From the NCBI GenBank assembly GCA_964553875.1, contig CAZKNH010000005.1, positions 8,019 to 72,018 on the forward strand: 64,000 nt of DNA, in the 5' to 3' direction. The translations under genes and the position numbers were made by a program. A model generated the notes under the pieces. It worked only from the letters and a program-made list of their open reading frames with translations. It was not told the origin of the DNA and did no database searches. This document shows positions 36,074 to 45,280 of the stretch, piece by piece. The stretch comes from ZC4RG20 sp964553875. Lineage in GTDB: Bacteria > Pseudomonadota > Gammaproteobacteria > Steroidobacterales > Rariloculaceae. The number at the start of each line of letters is the position of its first letter. Position 1 is the first letter of the stretch.

Positions 36074-37498
36074 TCACACTATCTCTCGAATCACGCGCTC
36101 CGGATCGTTCGGCGACAGCAGCGCGCGCTGCAGCTTGCCGTTTGCCGTGAGCGGAAAGCTCCGCACCTCGAAGTAGCGGACCGGCACTTTCACCGGTGCG
36201 AGCCGCGCGCGCAGGAACTCCGTCAGCGTCTGACGATCGACCGGACGTCGAAGCTCGACGTACGCGGCCGGTATCTGCCCCCGCTGCGGGTCGTCGAGAC
36301 CGCCGACCGCGCTCGCGATCACGTCCTCGTGCTCGGCCAGCGCGCGCTCGACCTCGAGCGGCGACACCTTCTCCCCTCCGACCTTCAGCATCTCGTCGCG
36401 GCGGCCGAGGAGATAGATATAGCCGCCGCTGATGCGCGCGATGTCTCCGGACAAGACCGAGCCGTCGGGGAGGAACGCACGACGCGTGCTCTCCGGATCG
36501 TTCAGGTAGCCCTTGACGATACTCGGCCCCCGGATCGCGAGAATGCCTTCCTCGCCCTCGCCCTTCACGGAGAAATCCCGCTCGTCGACGACGAACACCT
36601 CGAGCCCTTCGATCGGCGTGCCGCAGGTCGGCTCGGCGAAGCGCGGGTCGTCGTCGCGAATGTAGGAAATGCGCGGTGTGGCCTCCGTCATTCCATAGTT
36701 GTCGAAGAATCGGGCGTTCGGAAAGATCTCTTTCACCGTAGGCAGAAGCTGCCTGTCCATCGCAGCGCCGGCCGAGCATAGCACCCGCACCGACGGCATC
36801 GACAGCGGCGTGAGCCGATGCAACGTGCACAGGGAATGATAGGTCGACGGGACGCCGCAGAACGTCAGCAGGCCCTCCGCTTCCACGGCTCTCGCGAGCT
36901 TGATCGGGTTGCGGAAATTGTCGAACAGCCGCACCGTGCCGCCGACGTAGAACATGTAGAGCACCTGCGTGAGCAGCGCGTAGCTGTAATGCAACGGCAA
37001 GACGACCGCGGCGCTCGGATTCGCGGCGTAGTCGAGGTAACCCGTGATCGCCCTCGCCGAATGCGTCAGATTCTCCGCGGACATCGGCACGCCTTTCGGG
37101 GTGCCGCTCGTGCCTGATGTGAAGATGACGAGCTCGGGCAGCGCCGGGTCGCGCTCCGGCAACCGGCCTTCCCCCTCCTCCGTTTGCGCGTCGAGATCCA
37201 GTCGGACGCTGTCGCCGCAGCGCCGCGCGATCTCCTGCACGACGCGTTCGGGCGCCTGCGCATCGATCGGGACGGGCACGTTGCCGCTGATCGACGCGGC
37301 GAGCAACGTGCGCACGAAGCGAACGCTTCTCTCGGCCGGAATTAGCAGGAAGCGGCCGGCGCCGTGCACACGCCGCAGCGCACGCGCCTGGGCGAGCGAG
37401 CGTGCGAGAAGCTCGCCGTACGTGAGCCGCTCGCCGTCGTCGGCGATGGCCGGTGCCGAGGGCCTCGCACGCTCGACCCAGGAGGCGAAAAGGCTCAT
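36074..37498 (-). CDS. AMP-forming acyl ligase
   Basis: The ATG at 37496-37498 overlaps the alcohol dehydrogenase stop (ATGA), giving 474 residues. It has the adenylate-forming motifs FTSGTSGTPKGVP (126-138), NYGMTEATPR, SGDIARISGGYIYLLGRRDEM and KVGGEKVSPLEVERAL. The catalytic Lys is in LTANGKLQRALL near the C-terminus, so the protein looks complete. It activates a carboxylic acid as an acyl-AMP and loads it on CoA or, more likely here, the ACP encoded two genes further on. Together with the LuxE-like protein it gives the cassette two distinct acyl-activating enzymes. Confidence 0.85.
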   Translation of the reverse strand: MSLFASWVERARPSAPAIADDGERLTYGELLARSLAQARALRRVHGAGRFLLIPAERSVRFVRTLLAASISGNVPVPIDAQAPERVVQEIARRCGDSVRLDLDAQTEEGEGRLPERDPALPELVIFTSGTSGTPKGVPMSAENLTHSARAITGYLDYAANPSAAVVLPLHYSYALLTQVLYMFYVGGTVRLFDNFRNPIKLARAVEAEGLLTFCGVPSTYHSLCTLHRLTPLSMPSVRVLCSAGAAMDRQLLPTVKEIFPNARFFDNYGMTEATPRISYIRDDDPRFAEPTCGTPIEGLEVFVVDERDFSVKGEGEEGILAIRGPSIVKGYLNDPESTRRAFLPDGSVLSGDIARISGGYIYLLGRRDEMLKVGGEKVSPLEVERALAEHEDVIASAVGGLDDPQRGQIPAAYVELRRPVDRQTLTEFLRARLAPVKVPVRYFEVRSFPLTANGKLQRALLSPNDPERVIREIV

Positions 37499-38634
37499 CC
37501 CTGCGCTACCCTGGCGGCCACGGTATCCACGAAGGCGAGCAGGTCCTCCTCCGACGCGCGCCGCGGGTTCGATCGGATGGCGACGTCGGCCGCCATTCGA
37601 GTCGCGATCTCCCGGCGGTAGCCCGCGTCCGAGGCGAGGCGAGCTGCCACGGGGTGAGTCGCGACCGATTCGAGTGCCTGGTCGACGATCGGCCGAATGC
37701 GCTCGACCAGAGCGTCCACGCCGTCGAGCTGCAACCGCTCGAGCAACGTCTGCATCTGCGGAGTGGTTGCGTTGAACTCGAGCCCGGTGACGAGCGCACA
37801 GCCGTTCGCGAGACCGTGCCCCATTCCGTCCACGCCCACCGCATGCGCGAAGGCGTGAACGATCCCGACGGAGCAGTTCGCCGCGGCGACGCCGCCGAGA
37901 AACCCGGCCTCCATCAGTCGATCGTTCCGGCTTGCGCTGGGCGGCAGCGGGTACGCGTCGATCACGGCGCTCAGCGCGGCCGCGGCGGTCTCCTTCGCGA
38001 GGCGCAGCGGCACGATCGACAGATACGCCTCGAGCGAATGGCTGAGCGCGTCGCACAGAAACTGCGCGAGCGCCCGCGGAGCGACGCTCTCGAGGAATCG
38101 ACCGTCGAGCACCACCCTGTCGGCGAGGAAGGCGCGGGTCACGACCGCTCGCTTCGATCCCGCCGCGGACTGGTAAACAGCGACGTCGGCGGCCTCTGCG
38201 CCCGTTCCGCACGTCGTCGGCACGAGGCAGAGGTGCGGCCGGGATTGCGCCGCGAGCGCCTGATCGACGACGCCGGTCGAGAGGTCGAGCACGCCTGCAG
38301 CGTGCGCCCATGCAAGGCGAGCCCAGTCGAGCACCGAGCCGCCGCCGACCGCGACGATGCGCCCCGCCGGCCTGCCGCGCAGCAACTCCGCGCCAAGACG
38401 GATCGCGGCCTCGGTCGGCTCGCCGTCCGGTTTCGCGACGTGATTCGCCGGCGTCAGCGAAACGTCGCGGCGCGAGAGCGCTTCGCCGAGCAGGTCGAGA
38501 ACGGGCCGGCTGCCGCTCGTCAAGAAAACGGTCGATTCGTCGACATGATCCGCGAGCGAGCGGAGCGATCCGCTGCCGCATACGACGGCGGGCGCGTGAC
38601 GGAACTCGGGGTAGCTGAGCTTCAGTTTCGCCAT
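37495..38634 (-). CDS. Iron-containing alcohol dehydrogenase family protein
   Basis: The ATG at 38632-38634 gives 379 residues of the Fe-ADH/dehydroquinate-synthase-like fold. NAD binding is by VGGGSVLDWAR (96-106) and PTTCGTGAEA. The metal ligands are Asp195, His199 (CDALSHSLEA), His264 (HAFAHAVG) and His273 (MGHGLANG). It is the first gene of the leftward cassette, with the promoter presumably in 38635-39000. It could reduce the aldehyde released by the LuxC-like reductase to an alcohol, which is inference from context; glycerol- or sugar-alcohol dehydrogenase activity is an alternative. Confidence 0.8.
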   Translation of the reverse strand: MAKLKLSYPEFRHAPAVVCGSGSLRSLADHVDESTVFLTSGSRPVLDLLGEALSRRDVSLTPANHVAKPDGEPTEAAIRLGAELLRGRPAGRIVAVGGGSVLDWARLAWAHAAGVLDLSTGVVDQALAAQSRPHLCLVPTTCGTGAEAADVAVYQSAAGSKRAVVTRAFLADRVVLDGRFLESVAPRALAQFLCDALSHSLEAYLSIVPLRLAKETAAAALSAVIDAYPLPPSASRNDRLMEAGFLGGVAAANCSVGIVHAFAHAVGVDGMGHGLANGCALVTGLEFNATTPQMQTLLERLQLDGVDALVERIRPIVDQALESVATHPVAARLASDAGYRREIATRMAADVAIRSNPRRASEEDLLAFVDTVAARVAQG

Positions 38635-39000
38635 AGGGGCGTCATCGTACCAAGCGAGCCGTCCGCGGAGCGTGACGGCGTCTAATGATCGCGAGCCGCA
38701 ACGCGCCGGCAAAGCCCCGAAGGGCCCGACGGCTCTCCGCCGACCGTTCTCGCGGTGCTCGCGGCCGCAGCTGCCGTCCCCGGCATACCGCGGCGGGCCC
38801 CGAGGCGGCAAGCGCGGTCTGCACCGATCAGTGGACGGCGGAGGCCGGGAATCGCATTCGCTCCGTCCTTGTTATGATTCGATGCCGCGGAGGTCGAGCC
38901 GGTCATCGCGACTCGCGAAACCGAGGTGTGAGTCACGCTCGACCGCCCCACTCGACTCTACGATACGCACGTCGTCGCCCCGCCCACCGCCGGAAGCCGC
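38635..39000. promoter_or_regulatory. Divergent promoter region between cassette and sulfotransferase
   Basis: These 366 bases separate the leftward acyl cassette and the rightward sulfotransferase gene and must carry a promoter for each. TATGAT at 38873-38878 is a possible -10 element for the rightward gene, without a good -35. GGAAG lies four bases before the sulfotransferase ATG at 39001. No gene is visible. Confidence 0.35.
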
Positions 39001-40092
39001 ATGGTCAGCGCTCCAACCAAGACGTCTACGCCGGCTGATCGAGCCCGAACCGCCTCGCGGCCGGTATTCATCGTAGGCTGTCCGCGCTCGGGCACGACCT
39101 GGCTCTATCACATTCTTCTCTCGGCGGGCCGATTCGCGATATATCGTTCCGAGACGAACATTTATAACTCATTTGCGCCGGCTTACGGGGACTTTGCGAA
39201 CGTTCGGACGCGGGCCGCATTCCTGCGCAAGTGGCTCCGCAGCGAATACTTTCTGAGATCCGGCCTCGACGCCGACGCGTTCCATTCGAAGGCGATGGAG
39301 CGCGGCACGGGGCCCGGTGCGATGCTGCGGCTCTTGATGGAAGAGATCTGCGCATATCAGCACGCGGAGCGCTGGGCCGAGTGCACGCCCGAGCACGCGC
39401 TCTCGCTCGCCCGGATCAAACGCGACTTCCCCGAGGCGCTCTTCATCCACATCGTGCGCGACGGTCGGGATGTCGCGTTGTCGTTGGCGAAGCAACGGTT
39501 CATTCGGCCGCTGCCATGGCACTCGGACCAAGGCGAGCTCGCCGCCGCGGCGTACTGGACCTGGATCGTGGCGGCGGCGACGCGTCAGGCTGAGGCCTTT
39601 CCGAGCGATGTGCTCGTGCTCAAGTACGAAGACCTGGTGACGGACTACGTGGGCGCGCTCGAGATCGTCTCGGCGTTCATCGGCCAACGCATCGACGTCG
39701 CGAAGGTGGCCGATGCGGGGATCGGCAGCGTCGCACGACCGAACACGTCGTTCGCCGCGCAGAACGGCGCGGCGGCGCCGCAGACGGTCGGCCGATGGCG
39801 GACGGAGCTCTCCCCCGAGCGATTGGGCGCGCTCGAGGCCGTGGTCGGCCCAATGCTCGATCGCTTCGGCTATTCGCGCGGCGCGCCGGCGGCGTCGGCG
39901 CCGGCCGCACGGCTCAATGCCGCGCTGTACAAGGCACGTTTCGGCGCGATGTGGCGCTTGAGGACATCCACGCCGCTCGGGCGTTTCGGTGACGACCGTC
40001 TGAGCCGCCTGACGGTGAAAGACGCCGTCGACGATCCCACGCTCCGCCCGGCGGCGCACCTCGCTGCGATCCGGCGCATCATCGAAGGCTGA
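39001..40092 (+). CDS. Sulfotransferase family protein
   Basis: A 363-residue sulfotransferase with a strong 5'-PSB loop, VFIVGCPRSGTTWLYHIL (residues 22-39), and the 3'-PB segment HIVRDGRDVALSLAKQ near residue 151-166. The middle WAECTPEHALSLARI contributes to the substrate pocket. It is longer than the protein at 28456-29235 and from a different branch, so the two probably modify different positions. It ends 19 bp before the convergent GT4 gene at 40112. It is likely to act in the cytoplasm on a lipid-linked or nucleotide sugar; the acceptor is unknown. Confidence 0.85.
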   Translation: MVSAPTKTSTPADRARTASRPVFIVGCPRSGTTWLYHILLSAGRFAIYRSETNIYNSFAPAYGDFANVRTRAAFLRKWLRSEYFLRSGLDADAFHSKAMERGTGPGAMLRLLMEEICAYQHAERWAECTPEHALSLARIKRDFPEALFIHIVRDGRDVALSLAKQRFIRPLPWHSDQGELAAAAYWTWIVAAATRQAEAFPSDVLVLKYEDLVTDYVGALEIVSAFIGQRIDVAKVADAGIGSVARPNTSFAAQNGAAAPQTVGRWRTELSPERLGALEAVVGPMLDRFGYSRGAPAASAPAARLNAALYKARFGAMWRLRTSTPLGRFGDDRLSRLTVKDAVDDPTLRPAAHLAAIRRIIEG

Positions 40093-40111
40093 GCGCGGGT
40101 CTTCGAGGCCG

Positions 40112-41278
40112 TCAGTCCGTGGACGACAGCGCTCCGACGGGCTGACGCCGACACACCGCCCGCTCGTACAGCGCCCGATACTGGTCGATCATCGCCTCGA
40201 CGGAAAAGCGCCCGACCGCCGCGGCGCGCGCGGCGGCACCGTGCCGCGCCCTCCGCACGTCGTCGCTCGCGTACGCGACGACGGCATCCGCCAAGGCCTC
40301 GCTGTCGCCCGGCGGCACGAGCGTGCCCGTCTCGCCCGGCGTGATCAGCTCGGGATTGCCGCCCGTCGCGGTCGCGATCACCGGCAGGCCCGACGCCATC
40401 GCCTCGAGTACGGTGTTCGAGATCCCTTCGCGCAGCGAGCCGAGCACGAAGACGTCCATGCATCGCAGAAGCTCCGCGACGTCATCGCGGCTTCCCGGCA
40501 GCCACGCGTCGTCGGCGGCTCCTGCCGCGCGCAGCCGCTCGAGCGCGGCGTCGCGCAGCTCGCCGTCGCCGATCATCAGCAACCGCAACGGCCGCCGGGC
40601 GCCTTGCAGCCTCTCGCGCGCACGGATGAACGCCTCGACCAGATTCAACGGATCCTTGATCGCCGCGAAGCGCGTGACGCTGCCGACGACGAGCGCCCCT
40701 TCGGGGAACACCGCTTCCGGGAGCCGGCGCCGCTCGCCGAGTCCGGCGGGGCGAAAACGCGCGGTGTCGACGCCGTTGCAGATTCGCGTGACGTTGTTCG
40801 CACGAATGCCCACGGTCTCGATGAGCCATCGTCTGAGATGCTCCGAGACCGTCACGAATTCGTGCACGAACGGCGCGAACGCGCGCCGGGCGATCCGGTA
40901 CCTCGCTTTCGTGCCGTCCGGGTCGGCGACGTCCCAGCCGTGCTCCCCGTGTATGCGCACCGGCACGCCCGCGAGCGCGGCAACGACGGCGCAGTCGAGC
41001 GTGCCGAAGTTGCGCGTATGCACCGCGCTTGGGCGCAGGGTCCGGAGCAGCCGGAAGAGCCGCGCGTACGCGCCGAGATCGCGCCCCGGGCGCTTGCCGA
41101 TCGCGTGAACGGCGATGTCGGGATGCAGACGCTCGCGAAACCGGGTCGCTTCCGTCAGCGCGATCACGGCGTGCCGGAATGCGCCCTGCCCGTGGAGCCC
41201 GTTCACGACGTTGACCACACCGTTCTCGAGGCCGCCGTAGTCGAGACGGAAAACGATGTGCGCGATCAACGGTGTCAT
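40112..41278 (-). CDS. Glycosyltransferase family 4, XrtA-associated type
   Basis: The ATG at 41276-41278 overlaps the amidotransferase stop (ATGA). The 388-residue enzyme opens with LIAHIVFRLDYGGLENGVVNVVNGL, the signature of the sugar transferases named for PEP-CTERM/EpsH1 loci. The donor half has VVGSVTRFAAIKDPLNLVEAF, LLMIGDGELRDA and the E-x7-E motif REGISNTVLEAMASGLPVIAT. It is the last gene of the leftward EPS operon. The donor sugar is unknown. Its fixed association with the amidotransferase and FemAB genes supports one pathway. Confidence 0.85.
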   Translation of the reverse strand: MTPLIAHIVFRLDYGGLENGVVNVVNGLHGQGAFRHAVIALTEATRFRERLHPDIAVHAIGKRPGRDLGAYARLFRLLRTLRPSAVHTRNFGTLDCAVVAALAGVPVRIHGEHGWDVADPDGTKARYRIARRAFAPFVHEFVTVSEHLRRWLIETVGIRANNVTRICNGVDTARFRPAGLGERRRLPEAVFPEGALVVGSVTRFAAIKDPLNLVEAFIRARERLQGARRPLRLLMIGDGELRDAALERLRAAGAADDAWLPGSRDDVAELLRCMDVFVLGSLREGISNTVLEAMASGLPVIATATGGNPELITPGETGTLVPPGDSEALADAVVAYASDDVRRARHGAAARAAAVGRFSVEAMIDQYRALYERAVCRRQPVGALSSTD

Positions 41279-43212
41279 GCCGCCAGGCTGCTCTCCGCGA
41301 GCTCCGCCGCGACGTCCTCGTGGCTCGCGCCGTCGAGGTGCAACCGGCTCCAAATCTCGAGATTCAGCAGCACGAGAAGCAGGTCGGAATAGTCCTCGCG
41401 GCTCGCGTCGTGCGCATTGCAGATCGTCTCGACGACGCCCGGATCGAGCAGCCCCCGCGCCGCGACGACGCGCGGATCGAGAAGCTTGCGCCGCAGCGGC
41501 ACGAGCTCCTGCCGGAACCATGCACCCACCGGCGCACCGAAGCCGCGCTTCCGTCTTTCGAGCACCGGCCGCGGCAACACGTCGCGGAGCGCGTCCTTCA
41601 GGATCGCCTTCAGGCGCCCGTTGGGGGCCTTGATCTCGGCCGGGATGCTCGCCACGAGCTCGACCAGACGATGATCCAGGAACGGCACGCGGCATTCGAT
41701 CGAGCACGCCATCGTCATCTTGTCCGTCATGAGGAGCAGATCCTCCGAGAGCTGCGTGCGCCAGTCGACGCGCAGCAATCTCAGAAGCTCGTCCGTGCTC
41801 GTCTCCTCGCCGACGACCGCATCGAAGCCGTCGGTCGGAGGACCGTTCCGTGCGCGCTGCAGCGCCGCGAGCACCGCCTCGTCCGCGAGCGCGATGTACA
41901 GCTTGTACTGCTGCCGCCAGTCGAGGCCGTTCGCGCGGATGAAGCGCTTCGCGTAACGCCCGAGATCCATGAGCCGGTTCTGCCGGCCGCTCGGCAGCGC
42001 TCGCGCAAGGAGCGGCAGCACGCGCCGTCGGAGCCACGACGGAATCCGCTCGTAATAGCGGCCGTAATGCGGGCCGAGGTAGCGGTTGTAGCCCGCGAAG
42101 AGCTCGTCGCCCCCTACGCCCGACAGTATGACTTTCACCGACTCGGCCGCGAGCTCCGAGACGAGGTATGTCGTCATGATGGCGCTGTCGGAGATCGGCT
42201 CCTCGAGATGCCACAAGAGCTTCGGCAAGAGGCGGGCGACGTCGGGCTGCACCGCGATCTCCCGATGCCGGCTGCCGAGCTGGTCGGCGACGAGCCGCGC
42301 GAAAGGCAGCTCGTTGTAATAGTCGGCGACCGCGCTGCCGCGGTAGCCGATGCTGTAGGTATTCAGCGCGCCGTCCGAGTGGCGTGCCATCAGGCTCACG
42401 ACCGCGCTCGAGTCGATGCCGCCGCTCAGGAACGCGCCGAGCGGGACGTCGCTCACGAGATGCGATGCGACCGCCCGATCGAGCTCCGCCGCGACCCGCT
42501 CCGTCCACTCCTCGCTCGATCGCGAGCGATCGACGTCGCGCGGCGGTTCCCAGTAGCGAAAGACGCGGAGGCTGCCCCCTTCGCTCACGAGCATCGTGCC
42601 CGGCGGCAGCTTCGACACTCCGGCGAACAGCGTGCGGGGCGCGACCGCGTAACCAAGCGCGAGATAATCCGACAGCGCCTCCGTGTCGACGGCGGCGCTG
42701 AAGCCGCTCAATGCCCGGAAAGCCTTCACCTCCGAGCTGAACGCGAAGCCGGACGCATACCGCCAGTAGTACACTGGCTTGATGCCGAGCCTGTCTCTCG
42801 CGAGGAGAAGCTTGCGGCGCGTCGAGTCCCAGAGCGCAAACCCGAACATCCCTTCGAGCCGCGTCACGAAATCCTCGCCGTGCTCCTCGTACAGATGGAC
42901 CAGCACCTCCGTGTCGCTGCGCGTCGCGAACCTGTGGCCCTGCGCCTCGAGCGAGCGTCTGAGCTCGCGGAAGTTGTAGATCTCGCCGTTCATGACGACC
43001 CAGACCGAGCCGTCTTCGTTGCCGATCGGCTGATGCCCGCCTTCGAGGTCGATGATCGACAGCCTGCGCATGCCGATCACGACGTCGCCGCAATCCCTGA
43101 CGCCGTCGTCGTCCGGCCCGCGGTGCCGGATCAAGTCCGCCATGCGCCGCACGTCGTCCGGGCCGTACCGCCTGACGTCGCCGAGCTGCACCGTTCCAAC
43201 GATCCCGCACAT
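41275..43212 (-). CDS. Asparagine-synthase-like amidotransferase, XrtA/EPS type
   Basis: A 645-residue class II amidotransferase, the second in the window. Cys2 follows the initiator (MCGIVGTVQL). Glutaminase motifs are RGPDDDG and MNGEIYNFREL; the synthetase PP-loop is LSGGIDSS (262-269), followed by SGVGGDELFAGYNRY and MTDKMTMACSIECRVPFLD. It matches the subfamily found beside exosortase-A EPS genes and is thought to amidate a sugar carboxylate. It starts 17 bp after the FemAB gene. It shares the domain order but not close identity with the one at 14209-16146. Confidence 0.9.
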   Translation of the reverse strand: MCGIVGTVQLGDVRRYGPDDVRRMADLIRHRGPDDDGVRDCGDVVIGMRRLSIIDLEGGHQPIGNEDGSVWVVMNGEIYNFRELRRSLEAQGHRFATRSDTEVLVHLYEEHGEDFVTRLEGMFGFALWDSTRRKLLLARDRLGIKPVYYWRYASGFAFSSEVKAFRALSGFSAAVDTEALSDYLALGYAVAPRTLFAGVSKLPPGTMLVSEGGSLRVFRYWEPPRDVDRSRSSEEWTERVAAELDRAVASHLVSDVPLGAFLSGGIDSSAVVSLMARHSDGALNTYSIGYRGSAVADYYNELPFARLVADQLGSRHREIAVQPDVARLLPKLLWHLEEPISDSAIMTTYLVSELAAESVKVILSGVGGDELFAGYNRYLGPHYGRYYERIPSWLRRRVLPLLARALPSGRQNRLMDLGRYAKRFIRANGLDWRQQYKLYIALADEAVLAALQRARNGPPTDGFDAVVGEETSTDELLRLLRVDWRTQLSEDLLLMTDKMTMACSIECRVPFLDHRLVELVASIPAEIKAPNGRLKAILKDALRDVLPRPVLERRKRGFGAPVGAWFRQELVPLRRKLLDPRVVAARGLLDPGVVETICNAHDASREDYSDLLLVLLNLEIWSRLHLDGASHEDVAAELAESSLAA

Positions 43213-43229
43213 CCTGGCTATTCAGCCCA

Positions 43230-44324
43230 TCACGGCAGATTCTTCACGAGGTGCGGACCGAGCAGGTTCGCGATCGGCAGCGGCAGGCGCTGCCACGCCG
43301 CGACGGCGAGACGATACTTCGGATTCGCCGGCGTGAGCATCGGCATCGGCTCGCCATCGCGAAGCACGTAGTACCAGCGCAGCTGCCGCGGGCGCGCGCC
43401 CCACTGCTCCTTGAATCGATAGGTGCCCGAGTCTTTCGACGAGCGGCCGAAGTCGAACGTGCGGCAGCCGCGTGCGATGGCGCCGCGCAATGCGGTCCAG
43501 TAGAGAAGCATGTTCACGCCAAAGCGATTCGCCTCGCGCACCGACGATGCCCACGGAATCTCGAGCGTCGTGCCATGGGCGAGCAGCAGCCCGGCGGCGA
43601 CGGGCTTGTCACGAAGGTACACGACGACGAGCCACGTCTCCGCCGCGAACGTCGATGCGATCGCCGCGAAAAAGCGCTTCGAGTATACCGGCGTGCCGAG
43701 ATCGCGCATGTTGCGCGAGAACACGGCGTAGAAATCGTCGAGCAGCTCGGCGCCCCCTTCGCGCACGCGGCAGCCCTCTTTCTCGGGCCTGCGGATCTGG
43801 GCTCGGAGCTTCGGCTTGAAGGCCTTCCAGAGCGCGTCTTCGCTGTCCGGAAGGTCGAGCAGCATCGTCACCTTGTCGTCGCGGCTCGGCAACCCGAGCT
43901 CGGGCTCCTCGCGCTGCCGCAGCTCCACGTGCGCGCTGCCGCACGCCGCGGCGAGGCGACCTGCTTCCGCGACGAGCGACTCTCTCGCCTCGTCGCTCTC
44001 CGCGAGCACGCCGCCGTAGTTGAAGTACGGCATCGAGACGAGAAAGTCGCCGAACAGCCTGCTTCGCAACCGCACGAGCGGAAGGACGCCGCGGACGTCC
44101 CCCGAGGCGTCTTTGGCCATGAGGTAATGCGTCTCGTGGCCGAAAACGTCTCGAATGAGCGAGCGCCAGCGATAATCGTGGTAGAGCTCGGCCCCATGGT
44201 TGCGGCGCAGGAAGCCCGTCCACTCCGCGGCATCGGCCTCGTCCGCCGCGTGAATCACCGTCGGCAGCGAGCCGCCGGTCGTAGAACGGAGGGCCGGGCC
44301 GCCGGCCCGTGCGGCCTCGCTCAT
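43230..44324 (-). CDS. FemAB-like transferase, XrtA-associated
   Basis: The ATG at 44322-44324 overlaps the deacetylase stop (ATGA), giving 364 residues. GAELYHDYRWRSLIRDVFGHETHYL is the usual start of the PEP-CTERM-locus FemAB family. KAFKPKLRAQIRRPEKEG is the R/K-rich recognition helix. GTYRFKEQWGARPRQLRWYYVL is the conserved C-terminal block. These proteins have two GNAT domains and are presumed to transfer an acyl or aminoacyl group to a sugar or peptide. It lies in the standard place between deacetylase and amidotransferase. Confidence 0.85.
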   Translation of the reverse strand: MSEAARAGGPALRSTTGGSLPTVIHAADEADAAEWTGFLRRNHGAELYHDYRWRSLIRDVFGHETHYLMAKDASGDVRGVLPLVRLRSRLFGDFLVSMPYFNYGGVLAESDEARESLVAEAGRLAAACGSAHVELRQREEPELGLPSRDDKVTMLLDLPDSEDALWKAFKPKLRAQIRRPEKEGCRVREGGAELLDDFYAVFSRNMRDLGTPVYSKRFFAAIASTFAAETWLVVVYLRDKPVAAGLLLAHGTTLEIPWASSVREANRFGVNMLLYWTALRGAIARGCRTFDFGRSSKDSGTYRFKEQWGARPRQLRWYYVLRDGEPMPMLTPANPKYRLAVAAWQRLPLPIANLLGPHLVKNLP

Positions 44325-45280
44325 GGTTCGACGCCGGTGCCGCCCGCGCAGAAGACGCGGTCCAACCTGTCCCAGGCGAGCTTGCGCAGCAACACCCGAA
44401 GCCGCCCTTCGAACTTGCGCAGATTGAGGTAATGGCGGATCCGCGCACGCGAGTCGGCGCCCGGCACCCGCGGCTGCTCCGGATCGAGCTCCCACGGATG
44501 GAAGTAGAAAACGACCGGCCGCTCGTACACTCGTCGCGCCCGTGCGAGCAGCCGGAGTGAGAGCCACAGCGGGAGCAGCCGGAAGTAGCCGCCGCCCGCG
44601 GCGGGGAGGTTGCGCCCCGCGAACGGGGCCGTGGTTGCCGGTATCTCGAGCAGTCCCGCGGGCTCTACATAGAACGGCTCCGTCGGCCCCGACGGCACAC
44701 CGTAATGGTCATGAGCGATCGGATAGAGGCTCGAGCTGTAGTCGTAGCCGGCCTCGCTCAGGATGCGATGCGCCCACGGCGTGCGCTCGTCGATCGACCA
44801 GCTCGCCGCACGATAACCGCGGACCGCGACCCCGGACACGTCCTCGAGCAGCTTCTTCGTCGCGGCGACGTCCTCGCGAAACGCCTCCGGCGTCTGAGTC
44901 CAGACGCGGATGTGCTGCATCCCGTGGCTCGCGATCTCGTGGCCCTCGTCGGCGATACGCCGCACGACGCTCGGAAAGTGCTTTGCGACCCACCCCAACG
45001 TGAAGAAGGTTCCACGCACTCCGGCATCGGAAAAGAGCTGCAGGATGCGATCGACGTTGCGCGGCAAGCGGCACTCGAGCTCGGACCAGCGCGATCTCGG
45101 CACGAGATGCTCGAACGCCGAGACCTGGAAGTAATCTTCGACGTCGCAAGTCATCGCGTTGGGCAGCGGTACGCCGGCCGGCGGCGTCCACTTCCTGACG
45201 CCCGCGTGAAACGGCGATTCCGCACGATCCCCTGCGGAACGCCCGTACGGCGCGGCAAGCGGCGTGCGTGCGCTCATCAT
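44321..45280 (-). CDS. Polysaccharide deacetylase, DUF3473/XrtA type
   Basis: The 319-residue protein has the PEP-CTERM-locus NodB form: NAMTCDVEDYFQVSAFEHLVP at the N-terminus with the metal Asp, TFFTLGWVAKHFPSVVRRI, ASHGMQHIRVW with His ligands, and the DUF3473 tail VVFYFHPWELDPEQPR. The ATG at 45278-45280 overlaps the beta-barrel gene stop (ATGA). It removes an N-acetyl group from a sugar, probably during EPS assembly. In many related loci an AAA ATPase gene stands between the beta-barrel and this gene; here they touch directly. Confidence 0.9.
   Translation of the reverse strand: MMSARTPLAAPYGRSAGDRAESPFHAGVRKWTPPAGVPLPNAMTCDVEDYFQVSAFEHLVPRSRWSELECRLPRNVDRILQLFSDAGVRGTFFTLGWVAKHFPSVVRRIADEGHEIASHGMQHIRVWTQTPEAFREDVAATKKLLEDVSGVAVRGYRAASWSIDERTPWAHRILSEAGYDYSSSLYPIAHDHYGVPSGPTEPFYVEPAGLLEIPATTAPFAGRNLPAAGGGYFRLLPLWLSLRLLARARRVYERPVVFYFHPWELDPEQPRVPGADSRARIRHYLNLRKFEGRLRVLLRKLAWDRLDRVFCAGGTGVEP

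Noticed and set aside
36074..38581. A long minus-strand fusion of the AMP ligase with an extended N-terminal part
   Set aside because: The extension is the out-of-frame reading of the Fe-ADH gene; the ligase has its own ATG overlapping that gene's stop.
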